Positions 43,901-56,727 are shown, numbered from the stretch's first letter. The stretch: 64,000 nt of DNA from Chytriomyces cf. hyalinus JEL632 (GCA_025435555.1 JAIWWG010000005.1:434001-498000), one strand, 5' to 3'. Program-made: numbers and translations. The notes: generated by a model not told the origin, from the sequence alone.

Positions 43901-45490
43901 GTGGTCGATGAAGACGTACCTGGGGTCTGCAATGAAAATATCAAGTCAGGAACGCTTCAAAAAAAAAAGATTCAAATTCTAATCTCACCACTGGCGCTGG
44001 GGGGACTTTATTGGTGGTGGTAGTGCTGGTCGTTTTGCTAGTTGTAGTGGAAGCCTTGCAGGACGTTGTTGGGGCCTTGCTAGATGTTGTTGGGGCCTTG
44101 CTAGATGCAGTGGTAGCCTTGCAGGACGTTGTTGGGGCCTTGTTAGATGTAGTGGTGGCCTTGCAGGACGTTGTAGTGGTCTTGCTAGTTGTAGTGGTAG
44201 TCTTGCTAGTTGTAGTGGTAGTTTTGGTAGTTGTTGTGGTGGATGTGGTGGTAGTTTTGGTGGTAGTTGTTGTGCATTTAGTGGTAGTTTTGGTAGTCGA
44301 AGTCGCAGTAGTCTTGCAGGTTGATGTTGTTGCAGGGAGCCCCTTGGGGCAGGATGGGTCGTTCAGGTAGCACAATCCACCAGTTGCCTTTCCCCCAGTG
44401 TACATGATTTGAGCGATGGAGACATTGGGAATGGGATCGGTGGCTCTCACAACAGCCAAAGAGCAGTAACTGGTGCTGCAAGTTCCTTCCTTGCAGTATA
44501 ATTGTTGCATCCCTTGACCCTTGAGGGATTCGGTGGTGAATACTTGGGTTGGCTTGCTGCCGCACGTAAAATCGACACGATCAACAACGTAAACTGGCAG
44601 ACCAAATCTGTAGCCTTGGATGACGCGGACCAACACTTTCATATCCTCAGCATTAACGGCGTAGTAGGTACCGACATCCTTGAACTCTGTTGATGAATGG
44701 TATTGTTGAGAGTCCGTTTTCTCCAACGGCTAAAAAACGAACTTTACCATAAACACCTCCGTGGAATGGGAAAATCCAGGGGTCAGATTCGATCTTGCAG
44801 GAGTATGCAGTGGGTGAGCAGTAAGAAGAAGAACGGCGTCTAAGCTCGACCGAATTCTAAATTGCGTTGAAAAAAAATTTGGAAAAGGGTTCAAAAAATT
44901 TTAGTGTTTTGGCTGTAAATGAGTTTTCGATCGTTTCAAGGATGACACACCTCGGCACAGAGCTCATCTCTGCCGTAACACAGACCGCCGGTCGCCCGTG
45001 AGCCCGCGTAGATAATGCTGTCCACGCGCACGTGGGGCGCGGGATGTGCTGCGAGCGACACCGACAGTTGGCATCCGGACTTGTCTTTGGCGCAGGATCC
45101 GGAATTGCATTGAAGGACAACAGGGCCAGTCGTAGCGAGCGAGGCAGTGCTGATGTTTTGCGATTCTTGTCCGCAGTAATATGTGAGGCTGTCAACGAGA
45201 AGCTTCTTGGAAGAACCAACGTTGTTTTCAGTGACATGTAGCGCAACTTGCATTTCTGGAGCCCGGAGAGCGTAGATAGTGCCTGCTGAGGTGAAGGGAA
45301 CTGATTCGCCGTCAAAGGCGACCAATGCGGAGTTTGACAGGACTGAGCATGCGGTCGCCGTCCTTGGACAGAGTGCGGGCTGGAGTGCCGGCAGCAGCAG
45401 CTCCTGAGAGTTGGAGGCAGCAGCAAGGGCGTGGGTGGTGCTGGTCAGAAGCAGAAGCAGCGCCGAAAGAGCAGCAGTTGTAGTTCTCAT
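40992..45490 (-). CDS. large mucin-like GPI-type cell-surface protein
   Basis: Exons 45490-44951, 44856-44748, 44686-43989, 43926-42652 and 42581-40992 give 1,403 residues. Signal peptide about 1-24 (ALSALLLLLTSTTHALAA). Two related cysteine-bearing N-terminal domains follow, sharing the endings ATGGLCYGRDELC and ATGGLCYLNDPSC. Then comes a Lys/Thr/Cys-rich stalk and about 950 residues of Ser/Thr repeats with units like PTSSSTSV and PTTSSSTDV. The C-terminus (WSSVCAFVVAFALNV) after a small-residue stretch fits a GPI-anchor signal. Exons 3 and 4 both end PPAPV, and exons 4 and 5 both start TPG(T/S)SSST, in phase 0, so whole exons were duplicated. Role likely wall matrix or adhesion. Repeats make the length uncertain. 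Confidence 0.85.
41935..42186. repeat. 126-bp period repeat in the mucin gene
   Basis: Two adjacent 126-bp units (42 codons) beginning at 41935 and 42061; about the first 79 bases appear identical, then the second copy drifts. Shorter 24-27 bp units lie inside and around them. Confidence 0.75.
43161..43643. repeat. 216-bp higher-order repeat in the mucin gene
   Basis: Units starting at 43161 and 43377 look identical by eye across 216 bases (72 codons); a third partial copy begins at 43593. Each is itself built from 24-bp subunits, so this is a higher-order array homogenised recently. Confidence 0.8.
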
Positions 45491-47137
45491 CGTCTAAAGG
45501 AGCAGCGTGTCTATGTCTTTTTGTGAAGGATTTCTGGAAGTACAAGCCGTCCCTTTTTAACACGTTTGAAGTCACTGTTGATTAAATACATTTTTGTCCA
45601 ACCCCAACTCCTTCACACAACAAGCCGATAGGGTGAAGGAAGGGAAAGGAAAAATTTCTGTTTCGGATTGTTGACAAAAAAAAGTGTGTCTGTTTGTCTG
45701 TTTGTGTGTTTGGGGTTGGTCGGTCACGCAGACTGAGTTCGTAAGACATCGCATCGGAGCATGCCAGAGAGTGCAGTGTGTATGCAGCAGTCCTTGGTGG
45801 TGGTGGTGGTGGTGGTCGGTTGTCGAGCTGTTGAAGCTCTGTCAGACACCATTTGCGCACTTTCAATGTCTTCCTATTTTCGTGCAATCTCATACTATTT
45901 CACATCATGGAACGATAACCGATCACCGCACACCGCACTCAAGTATCATTTACACTCCTACGAGTTTCAGGTGTCATCAGAGAGTCTCTTGAGTAACACC
46001 ACCACCGATATTTCGGATTCAGTCCGCAAAGTTCAAAACTGTCATGTGATCGATCGCGTAGTACGATAATGCGAAAGCGAAAGCATGTTGGTTTCTGAAC
46101 CTGCAGCAAGCAGCAACTCAATGGAAAATGCCTAACAAGGCGCAGAATTCAGTTTATTTCTTCGTGTAAAACCCCAACCCTGCGAGCAGAGTGTGGGTGG
46201 CACATCTGCCAGTCGCCGAAAAATGTTTGCATAATGGTCGAGTAACAGAAGCTACCAGTGGTTCATTGCTAAGACATTAACTCTACTGCAGCGCTCTTGG
46301 TGCGCCAACTGAATGATTTGATGATCAAGCACACCAATATTTACGAGTGTATATCACTACTACGGACGCATTTGCCAAAGCGATTAAACACCTTGATATC
46401 GAAAAACTGCGGGTTGGTGACGCTTTGCGGACATGCCTCTTTCAACAATTCGAAAATAAATTGTTTTCGTTGCGCACTTGCATTTATCACCCTACCTTCC
46501 AATCCATTATTATTCAGCGTCAAGTATTCAGCGATCGATCAGCATTTGAACACACTCGCCGTTTTTGTCTGGTCATCTGCGCGGTCACTTGTCTGGTCCT
46601 TGTCCTACACAAGCCGTCGTCACATACGTTCCTGCCCACCTTCCGCTACCACAAGGCATTTAGCCTACCAGTTCACTGAATCAGCTGACACAGACAAGGT
46701 TATAGTTATAGAAGGACAACGGTGCAACTAAGCAACAATGAAAGGGTGGAAGTGGCGTGGTATGCGTTGTGCTGCCAGCACTGCGGAGTGACCGTGCGGC
46801 ATGTCCATTGAGCACCATCCAGGCGATTTCTCAGAGATCAGGTCAAAAGATGTGTTATCCATGTGTTACTCAGGGAGGGAAGATGAAGTCAAAGCGGCAG
46901 GTCCGGTTTCCCAAGTCGTGCTGGCTCATCAAAATCAAGGAAACCAACCCGTACGACCAAAGGTTACAAGCAGCGGACCATTAGAAAAGGGGCAGCCTCG
47001 TATGATGACATTCTTACATGATACGATAATGGATGGGGACCAATAGCCGATTTGGAAAAACACGAAAATAAAAAAAAAAAAAGTGGATGCAAAAGTAAAA
47101 AGTTAAAAACTTGAAGTTGGTAAATAAAGAAATAAAG
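45491..47137. other. long intergenic region
   Basis: Divergent region between the mucin gene (minus) and the ALY/REF gene (plus). Contains a (GGT)n stretch at about 45797-45815 and short frames at 46757-46984 and 46801-47046 without family features. No RNA gene or mobile element was recognised. Confidence 0.4.
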
Positions 47138-48232
47138 ATGGACAAGTCGCTTGATGAACTTATTACGGAGAGCCGCCGCAACAGGGCACGTGGTGGAACG
47201 GCCGACGGCGTCGGGTTTATGTCGGCCCGGAAAGATCGGGAGCGGGGTGGACGCCGGGAGAGACGACGCACTCCATACGAGCACAATGACAACAGGCAAA
47301 CAGGGGACGGCAGCGATCTGAGAAAAGCCATTGGGAAAGGAAAAGGGAAGCAGGGAGAGTGGGTTGGGTATCCGCTTGCCCTTGAGAACTTGCATTTTAA
47401 TGTGAGTGTTGTGATTCTTTTTTTTCGATGACTTGTGTGTGGTTTGCGTGTTTTTGAAACAACTCCCATCCAAAAGGTCATGCCAAAAGACATTACAGCC
47501 TTTATCTCGCAAACGGACGATAAAGTGACTGTTTCCATCGACTATGACGAGGCTGGCCGCTCCTTGGGCACTGCAAAGATATATTTCTCCACAAGTGAGG
47601 CGGCTGCTGAGGGACAGAAGGCTATTCATGGAATGAGTCTGCTAGGTAGCATCGTTAGCGCGGAGATTGTGCCTGTTCAGGACCGGGTCATGCATGACGT
47701 GGACAACGCCATCACTGACTCAAATTCTGATGCGTATGGTAGCAATGACAACGGCGAGTACGCGTATAAATCCATCTTGGATCGTATGGGCAGGAACAGA
47801 CCCAGCGCGTACGCTGCAGGAAATGGTTCTGTATTGGACAGACTTGGGTCGCGAGTGCTGGACAGGCTGGGCCCCACAGTCATTTACAACCAATCTACCA
47901 GAAGTCAGGATGGCCGACACCGTCAGACTGGGGGCAACAGGGGAGAAAGGTCGAGCAACTCAGGTCGCGGTCGGGCAAGGCCAGTGAACCCTGAGGATTT
48001 GGACAAGGAAATGGACACATACATGAGCGGAGACGGTAACCCAGTAGTTTTGGAGGATGAGGTTGACAATGGCAGCTGGAAGGCTGATCGCGGAGGGAAC
48101 TATAACAGTGAGGGCAGGGGAGATGTGCGAAAAGAGTTCGTCGATTTTGATGCGCCATCGAACGACCCGTATACAACAGTTGGAGGGGGCAGTGGGGGCG
48201 GAAGAGGACTTCTGGATTATGGGGACTTGTGA
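47138..48232 (+). CDS. ALY/REF-type mRNA export adaptor
   Basis: Nuclear RNA-binding protein linking TREX/UAP56 to mRNA for export (Yra1/ALYREF family). Exons 47138-47401 and 47477-48232 give 339 residues. Residues 1-15 (MDKSLDELITESRRN) are the UAP56-binding motif found at the start of ALY/REF proteins, followed by an Arg/Gly-rich segment. The divergent RRM (about 83-160) has the family hallmark DYDEAGRSLGTAKIYF. The Asn/Gly/Arg-rich C-terminal part contains NPEDLDKEMDTYM, matching the C-terminal UAP56-binding motif of ALYREF, though about 90 residues follow it. The RRM's RNP motifs are poorly conserved, as in Yra1. Confidence 0.85.
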
Positions 48233-48388
48233 ATGAATGTGATACAAAATTCAGCAGCTCAAGGGAATCGTTGCCACCAAAGGACCATGACTGACTTGTA
48301 TCTTTCCATTCCCATGCTATTTATTTAAATTGTAAAAAAAAAAAAGGCGGTGCGACCACCCACACCACAACCGCAAACAATCTCAGCC

Positions 48389-51337
48389 ATGCACCACGGC
48401 CACCACAGCCACCACGTTGGGCATACTGCGCCTTTGCAGCACAGTCAGATGCAACACGGGCACCCGCCACCGCACCCACACAGTCAACACCATGCCCCAA
48501 TCCCTGTTGCTGTCAGCGGATCTGGACCCGTCCCTCAGCCAGGTCCTGTGCCTGTGCCTGTCCCTGTTGCTGGTTCAGCTGTCTCGACAGTCCAGCCGAC
48601 ATCGAACCAGGCTCAGGCACGTATCGCAAACTACTCACGTCTGCCAGAACTCGCCGACTCCCTGCGTATCGAAGTCGAGCACGCTGTCAACGATCTGTCC
48701 ATCTATAAGCAGCAGCGGGATGATCTGGAGGCAAAGCGTAAGTGTTTATCGCTTGCTCTTCACTTTTTTTTTTTAAACTGTCTCTCCACGATGGAAAAAT
48801 GGTTGGGAGCATAAAAGGGGCCAGCCCCTATACCACTCTGCCTTCACCGTCACACTTTTCGAATAACTTCTAAATTCGTCCATTGCCCCCTTTCTGTACA
48901 GTCAACGCACAAATCCACGAACTCATGAACTTCCAACAACAGTTTTTTGAACTGGAACGCGCTCAAAAACAGCAAAAAGTCAGCTATGAGGATGAAATCC
49001 AACGCTTGCACAAAGAACTAGATTTGGCACGTGGGGGAAGTGGCAACATTGCGCCAATGAATCCACAAATAGATCGACATGGCTATAAAAGTAGCGGTGC
49101 TCCTCAATACCCGGAAAATATTCCGCCCCCGGTGCTAGCGAGCGGAGAGAATGGAAGTGGTGTGTTTGGAGCATTGATGAGCGGAGGAAGTGGCAATTCA
49201 GGTAATCGAATTTTTGTTTTCATTTCAAATTTGCAAAGCCCCCAACTCATGACTTTTTTTTTTTCAGACCAACGGGTTGCATCGCAAGACCCTAACCACC
49301 CTGCTAAGCGAATGCGAGGAGATGATGGCCCTATTGGACAACCAGGTCAGCAGCAAGTACCACCTCATCAGCTTCAGCAGCAACAACAACCTGGTTACAT
49401 GAATCAGCAACACAAAGGTGGTCCCCCACTTCGCCAGGTCCGTCTAAATACACCATTCAAGGGTGCATCTTATTCATTCCAACCTCGTTTCCCCCATTTT
49501 TGATAATTAGGAGCATGGCTACAGTGCACAGCAGCACGCTCCTCCGAATGCAAATCATTCCCCCAACGCGGTTGGTCCTGATATGAAGCGTAAACTTCCA
49601 CCTTCTCAACCTGGAAGTCAATACTCACAGGGACCCCCGCCCCCGCATATGCAGCAACAGCAGCAACAAGTTCAGACTCCTCAGCCAAAGCCTCAGTACC
49701 CTTCGCAACAACAGCATGGATACCAGCAAGGGCCTCCACCGCAGCAGCATCAGCAACCACCGCCCCACTATGCAGCTCAATCCTTGGCGCCACAGCAGCA
49801 ACAACAACCTCAGCAACCGCAACAGCAGCCTCAATACCAACAACAACCTCCTCCTCTGCAGCAACAGCAGCAACAAATTCCGGCTCAGCAACAGCAAGTT
49901 CCTCCTGGAGCTCTTCAACGCGCTGGTGAGACAGGAATTTGCGACTTGGATGGAATTTTGAGCAACAGCAACCCAACATTGGCTCAATGGAAAAAGCAAG
50001 GAGGAGATTGGACTGTGGTCTATAACCCAAAAAGTGTCACTGGAAAAGGAAAACTGGATGTTTCTTTGGCCTATAACCTGGATCATGGAAGGTACTAACC
50101 CTTATTACTGCTGTAATCACATGACAATTTGGTGACTTACTGCAAAATAGTGTTGTTTGCTGCGTCAAGTTTTCCAACGACGGTCAATACCTAGCAACTG
50201 GATGCAATCGCACCGCTCAAGTCTTTGATGCGCACACTGGTCAAAAGCTGCACACCCTAACTGCCACTAGTGACATGGTTAACCCGGGCCATCCGCCCAG
50301 CGGAGACTTGTACATTCGTAGCGTCTGCTTCTCCCCGGATAGCACTTGCTTAGCCACTGGTGCGGAAGACAAGGTAATTCGTGTCTGGGAATTGCAAACC
50401 CGCACTTTGCGCTATAGCCTCCGAGGGCATGAGCAAGACATTTACTCAATGGATTGGTCTCGCGATGGTCGATTCCTTGTCAGTGGTAGTGGTGATCGGA
50501 GCGTCCGTGTGTGGGACGCTGGCGCCGGAGACAACGGCGGCAGGTGCCTGATGGCATTGCTGAATGAAGATCCAGTGCAGAGCGTGGATCAAAAGGATAG
50601 CGGTGTCACGAGTGTTGCCATCAATCCCATTGACGGTCGTTGCGTTGCAGCTGCGTCGCTTGATATGAAGGTTCGAATTTGGGATCTCCGCACGGGTCGA
50701 CTCCTTGAGCGCTTCGAAGGACACAGAGATAGCGTGTACAGTGTCGCATTCAGTCAAGATGGTCGATCTCTCGTCAGTGCATCGCTCGATAAGACCCTGA
50801 AAGTGTGGGATCTGAGCCCTCAGACGTTGCAAGTCTTATCGAGACCTCCTGACCATGGTGTTATGAGCCACGCGATTCCCAACAACCCTCATCCGACCCC
50901 GGCGAGCTTGCTTGTCACAACGCGGTGTCGGCACACGTACGGGGGCCACCGCAATTATGTGCTAAGTGTAGCGTACCCTGGAGCAAATGCTCCGTTTGCG
51001 AGAAGCGCCGATGGGAGCCGAACTGGACTTGAGGATATTGAATGGGTCGTGAGTGCCAGTAAAGATCGTAGTGTGACATTTTGGGATGCCAAGGCTGGAG
51101 CAGGAGCTGCTGGAGGAGGTGACTTGACGAGTTGTGCGCAGTTTATGCTGCAAGGCCATAAGAATTCAGGTTACACACTTTGAGTGTTTTCTTTTGTTTT
51201 CCCACGGTCTAATCTGTGTTTTCTTTTCTGGACCAGTCATATCAATTGCTATGTCTGCAACGGAGGGGCTGTTTGCAACTGGATCTGGAGATTTGCGAGC
51301 TAGAATATGGAAAATTACGCCAGTAAGACAAGAATGA
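48389..51337 (+). CDS. TUP1: Tup1-type transcriptional co-repressor
   Basis: Global repressor acting with Ssn6/Cyc8. Exons 48389-48737, 48902-49201, 49268-49437, 49511-50091, 50151-51169 and 51237-51337 give 839 residues. After a His/Pro-rich start, the Tup1 N-terminal tetramerisation coiled coil spans about 88-165 ([36 protein letters not shown]). A Gln/Pro-rich region (about 250-400) has several Q5-Q6 tracts. The conserved pre-propeller segment [10 protein letters not shown] is followed by seven WD40 repeats from about 465, for example [22 protein letters not shown] and DLRARIWK. The seventh repeat is completed by the last small exon. ATG at 48389 follows a T/A-rich leader. Confidence 0.95.
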
Positions 51338-51617
51338 AGGGATTCCCACTTGGCGTGGAGATGAAGTTGGGAGAGTACAAGGGTCGCACTTTTATTTGTT
51401 TCTTTTTAACGTTGGTTTTATTTGTTTTCTTTCTTGCTGTAATGTTTATTGTTGAAACAGAGCATCCATCCAGCTTGATCGTCTGTTTCCTTTTCCTTTT
51501 CTTGTATGACCCACGCGAATGAGAATGAAACAAAGTCTGCGAATTACGGCGTCTTCGCAGCAAGTACGTAAAGGTATAAATAGGTTTGAAAGTAAATTTA
51601 CTTGAAAAAAAAAAACA

Positions 51618-53709
51618 ATGCCAACCCTGCAAGTGAGTGACGGACGGGGACCCGAGCCCCTGGAAATGTACTACGAAGTGCATGGGAACGGACCTGTGCG
51701 GATAGTTCTGATAGGAGGTGAGTCCGCATGACGTCGATCGGCTGTTGCAACGGTTGACCTCGTTTGCAGGATTCGGAAACATCTGCCACCAGTGGGATCT
51801 GCAGCTGGACTATTTCATGCGCGAACCAGATCTATTCTCTGTCTGTATCTGCGATAACAGAGGCGGAGGCATGTCGAGCAGCCCCAAGGGCAAGTACAAG
51901 TGCGTATTCAAGGCGTCAAATGTCATTATCGTCATGCTGCTCACGCCCAAACATTGCGCATCAATTGATAAAGATCCGTCGATATGGCCCTCGATGTGCT
52001 TGAACTGATGGACTTTCTGCACTGGCGCCGATTCCATGTTGTTGGTCTGTCGCTGGGCGGAATGATTGCCCAAGAATTAGGTGTCTTATTGACCTCCTTT
52101 TTGTTTTTATCTCATCAATTGCCTTGTCGCGCGCGCCTTGTTGAGTTTGCTGCGGAGAATATCTATTCCGTATTCCGTGTTGCACGGTCGCAACTTGGCC
52201 GCCCCGTTCCCACCCAATTACTGTGCCACCTGAAATTTTTTGGTGTTAAGACTTAATGACATTCTTTATTGAACAGCGCATGCCTGCATGGACAGAGTCG
52301 TGAGTCTGACGCTGGAATCCACGTTTGCGTATTTTAACGGGCTTCCGGTAAGAATGCTTTTCCCTGAGATCAAGCCCCGTCTGCGTGACTCACCCCACGC
52401 AACAGAGAAAGGCGTACCTGAACCTGGTGCTTGCAGGCCCACCTCTGAACACTGTCGATGAGTTTGCTGCACATGTGGTTGGAAAGCTGTTGTTTCCGCA
52501 GGTTCTGAGTTTTTTTGTCTTGTGTTTGTAACACGCCAATTTTTTTCTGATACACTTTATTTTTTCACACAGGAATGGCTTGATTCACCTGCACCCGAAA
52601 ACGTTCCATACGCAACCAACCGAGAGCATATGGTCGCTTTCACGAGGGATCGCTTCGCTGTAACGGGTCTGCAGAATAAAGCCGGAAGAGGGTCGCAACA
52701 AAATGCAGTCATTACACACTCAATGTCTCCAAGGCGGCTGTCACACATCAAGCATTCTCAGATGCCCGTACTTGTACTCTGTGGGACTCAAGACGATGTT
52801 ATTATCCAACCTGCGAGCAGCAAGTACTTGGCGAAACAGTTGGGAGCGAAACTTGAAATATTTGAAGGCGCTGGCCATGCAATTCGGTTGCAGTTCCCTG
52901 ACGCTCATAATGACCTTTTAAAGTCACATATTCTTGGGGCGGTCCGGAAGGAGAAAGAACGACTGGCCGATCGCATTGTGTCGTCGTTGGCTGTGTTGCG
53001 TGGAGTCAGCACTGGAGCTGCTTATGAAGCGCGTGCTTCAGCCGTTCAAGAAGAACTTGAGCGCGAATTTCGTCGTAATGGAGGACGGCATCACTTGATT
53101 GTGCGATATGGACGGCCGTATGGTACTGTGAACACTTCTCGCAGGATTTCTCTCCGACAAAGCCAGTCATCCTTGAGGCGAAAGTCTCGCGCAAGTTTAA
53201 TCAGTAGCAGCGATCAAACTGTGGGAGAAGCCTCGGGGACTTCCGTGTCTATTCGTCAAAAGGCTCGCTTCAGCCTGTCGTCGGGGGCGCTGAAAACTTC
53301 TTTGCATGATTTGTTTGCACCTGCTGAAGTGAATTCACCGAATGATACGAACGGGCCACCTTCATCTGCGCCTGTCGCGCATCCAACGTCGGCAAGCTTT
53401 CTCACTTGGCTGTTTCCATCCATCCCACCCGTTCTCACTATTGAACGGGAAGTTGTTGTGGAGCAACTTGAATTCGGACAACATGCATTGGAGAATCATG
53501 CGGGGGCGACAACAAACCATGTCACTGCCTCTCTCTCAGCTGCGACTCCGTTGAACGCACGAGAAAGCGACGACCCTGTGCAGAATGTTGCGGGTGACGC
53601 CGCTGACAATCACCCAAGACAGAATCGTGGATTCCTGCTGCCCACGTTCCGTGCCGTCCGAGTTGGATTTTCGGACGTGATGGCTGCGGTGACTGGCCGT
53701 GCCATTTAA
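51618..53709 (+). CDS. alpha/beta-hydrolase with long C-terminal extension
   Basis: Exons 51618-51717, 51770-51899, 51974-52080, 52277-52347, 52406-52501 and 52573-53709 give 546 residues. The hydrolase core spans about 1-270: the GFG oxyanion region, CDNRGGGMSS, nucleophile elbow VGLSLGGM with Ser103, acid in VLCGTQDD, and His in GAGHAIRL. The remaining 280 residues have a Arg/Ser-rich stretch (RRISLRQSQSSLRRKSR) and acidic and Ser/Thr-rich segments, probably disordered, with a C-terminal amphipathic-looking TFRAVRVGFSDVMAAV. Substrate not inferable; epoxide hydrolase or esterase types share this layout. The upstream 51338-51617 is the short TUP1 3' region. Confidence 0.85.
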
Positions 53710-53909
53710 TTCTTTGTTCACGTGTCTCATATAGAGTATTTTGTTTATCTTGTCCGTTTGTAAGTTTCGCTGCTCTAATTTATTGCGTCGTTGTTGCATT
53801 CGAAAGGGCCTCTTGCTGTGTTTGAAAACCTTGAACTTAAAATAATTATGCTCAATAAACACAAATCTTTTGTTTATGATTATTCAACGCTTTATTCTAA
53901 CCAATTAAA

Positions 53910-55986
53910 TCACGATCTTTTCACGCTCAAGTTCTCAAACTTGGTGCGGAACTCTTCATCAAACAACGCCAAGTCCCGCTCATCGCGAAGAACGCCCTGC
54001 GATTTGGGAAAATCAGTTTAGGAGGAATAATCGGACTCTTTTGGAGAAATAAAATACCTTTGGCAAGAACCCTAGCAAATGCGCAGCATGTTCGTGCAGC
54101 ATTCTTTGTCTTTCCTGTTCGATGACTTGCTGTCGATACTCCTCCAACATGCGTTCTTTCTTGTACTCATCCACTTGACGCTCGTACTCTTGCTGAAGAA
54201 GGAGGCGTCTCTCCTCCACGAGGGCGTCCACAGCCCGCTTGTGTTCGAGCTGTTTCATCCGGCGACGCTGTGCGTTCATTTGCTCAAGTTGCTCATCATG
54301 AGCGAACTTTTCCATCATCTAAAGTGGTTGAAAACAACATGTTGAGACGGACTTCAACTGAAGATGGAGAGTACAGGCACAAAATACACACCTTTCTCCG
54401 AAACTCGCTTTCTTGCATCTGAGCCTGCTCTTTGCGACGCTTTTTGTCTTGCACTTGCATTTGATATGCATCAATGAGTTCGAGCCTTTTGCGAATACGT
54501 GATTGAAGCAGTTCTTGGTCACGCTGACGCGCCTTTTCTTCCTCTTCTTCTTGGTACAGATCGATGCGGAGCTGTTCGAGTTCGGCCTTTTCGCGCTCCT
54601 GCCTGGCCATTTCATTCGCCAGCTGGAAAAGAACAAGAGTTAACCACAGACCATCAGAGAGAGCACTCAAAAACTTGAAACAGAAAAAGAATTGAAAATT
54701 ACTTTACCCGATCATAAATAATATTCTTTTCTTCATCCATATTCTTTCTCTTGTCCTTCAAGTTTTGCTCACGCTGGTTTTGAAGACGCGCGTATTCTTC
54801 AATTTTGCGATTTTCAGCAATTTGACGCTCATGTTCGGCGATGCGCCATTCTTCGCGTTCGTGAAGGTAGTCTTCGATGAACTGTTTGGTTTCGCGCTGT
54901 TTTTCGAGGCGCATTTGAAGTTCTCTGGTTGATTTCGATTTTGAATCAAATGAATAAGAAAACAGGTTGCGCACGATGGAAATGAAAGCGATAGAAGTGG
55001 GGGAGAGAAGTGAATAATATATACCTCTCATCTTCCATGATGATCTTGGAAACAATGGCATCCACCATTTCCTTTTCCTTCAAGAACTGTTCATACTCGA
55101 CGAGTTTTCTATTTTCGAGTTCTTGGAGCTGTCCTTGCAATGCGCCTTGGTAGACCAGGCTCTTTTCATACATTCGCTGCTCTTGCGCGATTGCTTTTTG
55201 AGTCTCAATTTCAAGCCGTCGATTCATTTCTTTGATGGTCTCAGCCTCGGTTTCCTACAGATCATTCGTATGAGGTGGGAAAGCACCAATGATGATAAGA
55301 GCCAATAAAGGGTTTAAAAAAAAAGGCGTACCTTTTCTTTTTCCAAATGCAATTGTTTTTCCTGGATCTGAAGAGCGCGCTCCTTGTTCATGTATGCATA
55401 GTTGAGCTTTGTCTCCAAGTTTCTAAGTTCGATGCTGTTTTTGCGGATGGTTTGGCGCAGTTTGTCTTCGCGTATTTGCTCGCTTCTGCGGCGCTCAATT
55501 TCTTGAACGATTTCTTCTTCCTGCTTGGCGCGCAGCTGGCGTTCCTGGCGCTGTCGTTCCCCCTGTTAAAAAAGTAGACATGCCCAAGTGTTAAACAAAT
55601 GAAGTAAAAATAAAATATAAAAAGGGAAACCGTACATCGAGCAGAGCCTGTCGCGTCTTGTCCTCTGCGTCTCTCAGCTTATGCTCCCTCAGCCGCCGCG
55701 TGTTCTCGACGCGCTCATCGCAAGTCAGGTTTGAGCGGAATACAACGTCGTTGTTGAGTTGCTTGACGAGATCCTCGCGTGCAAATTGTTGCTGGCGGAG
55801 ATCCTGCGCGCGCTTTTCAATTGCCGCTCGACGGTTTGTTGTTGCGTTCTGTTTTGTGTTATTTATGTTGTGTTTGACGGTGGTTCAGTGCGGTGTTTGG
55901 GTTTGTTGCAGTGCGTGTGGGTCTTTGCAGGTTGTTTGCATCAGTCGATTTGGCGAGGGGCTGAGGGGGAAGAGGGGCGTCACCAT
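53910..55986 (-). CDS. MNS1: MNS1-family axonemal protein
   Basis: Microtubule inner protein of flagellar doublets (trichohyalin-plectin-homology coiled coil); its presence implies flagellated zoospores. Exons 55986-55984 (ATG only, tentative), 55848-55636, 55562-55332, 55254-55025, 54924-54708, 54622-54392, 54318-54058 and 53996-53910 give 490 residues, close to animal MNS1 (about 495). Almost all helical and Glu/Arg/Gln-rich, for example EIVQEIERRRSEQIREDKL and RQRDQELLQSRIRKRLEL. The C-terminus AHLLGFLPKGVLRDERDLALF is the MNS1 signature. The frame upstream of 55848 hits a stop, so a separate start exon is required. The ATG|GTGACG join is phase-correct but unproven. Confidence 0.9.
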
Positions 55987-56074
55987 CGGGACGAGAGAGA
56001 GTGGCGGATGAACGTTTAAAAATGTCCAAGATTTGCATTCTCAAACCGCAGCTTTATTCAAAAAACAACATGCA

Positions 56075-56727
56075 TCATTTAAGCCTCCTTTTGATCTCTT
56101 CGTCCTGTGGTGTCTGCACATACTCGTCCTTTTTAAAGAGCTTTCGCGCATTCTGCGATGCATCGTTCGAACGTAAGAAATGCGTTTGAGAAAGACTTCG
56201 GTTAGCAACAATGCATGCAGCGATCAGATAGAGAGAGAGAGACATCCTCACCACACTGGCTTGACTGTGCATAATTCCTGTCTCTTCCTCAACAAATCTC
56301 GCGGCTGGTGTCACAATCTCTCCCAACTGAAAGTTCTTGTTTTTGCTGACCTTACGGCACGAATCGATTCGCACCCAGTCTCCAAGAACGCATTGTTCGC
56401 TGGCATCATGCACGAGAAAGTTTTTGTGTGTGGTGACGGGCTGCAGTGAAAAGGAGCACATCAGACGACAGGTTGAAGAGTATGGTTCGTACAAGGAATG
56501 ACAGCATGTATAAGATGCTAAGCGGCCGCGCAACTATAGCGAGAATGGCGTACGAAAAGTTCGAAAGGAGAGGTCACCTTGAGAACGATAGGATGCATTC
56601 TTGTCCGCGCCACTCGCACTTTGATGGTCTTCATCATCTGCTTCGCTCCGACAACGAGACCAAAGAACTGCTGGGCTGGTTTCACCACCTTCGTTGCAAT
56701 GTCGCTGGCAGTTTTGACGGTGCTCAT
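56075..56727 (-). CDS. MRPS17: mitochondrial small-subunit ribosomal protein uS17m
   Basis: Component of the mitochondrial 37S subunit, binding 16S-like rRNA. Exons 56727-56578, 56440-56252 and 56152-56075 give 138 residues. Signatures: VVGAKQMMKTIKVRVARTRM, then HKNFLVHDASEQCVLGDWV, IDSCRKVSKNKNFQLGEIV, the OB-fold core of uS17. An additional in-frame stretch between exons 2 and 3 could be read through, but GTGAGG...TCGCAG removes 99 bases without changing frame and leaves the shorter, more family-like tail NARKLFKKDEYVQTP. Start at the first ATG. Confidence 0.88.

Noticed and set aside
42671-44023. Second long plus-strand frame opposite the mucin gene
   Set aside because: Same reason: antisense shadow of the 24-bp/216-bp repeats, with no start context or domain.
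46757-47046. Two overlapping short plus-strand frames before the ALY/REF gene
   Set aside because: Some protein-like segments (KSKRQVRFPKSCWLIKIK) but no recognised family, no splice support and two competing frames.
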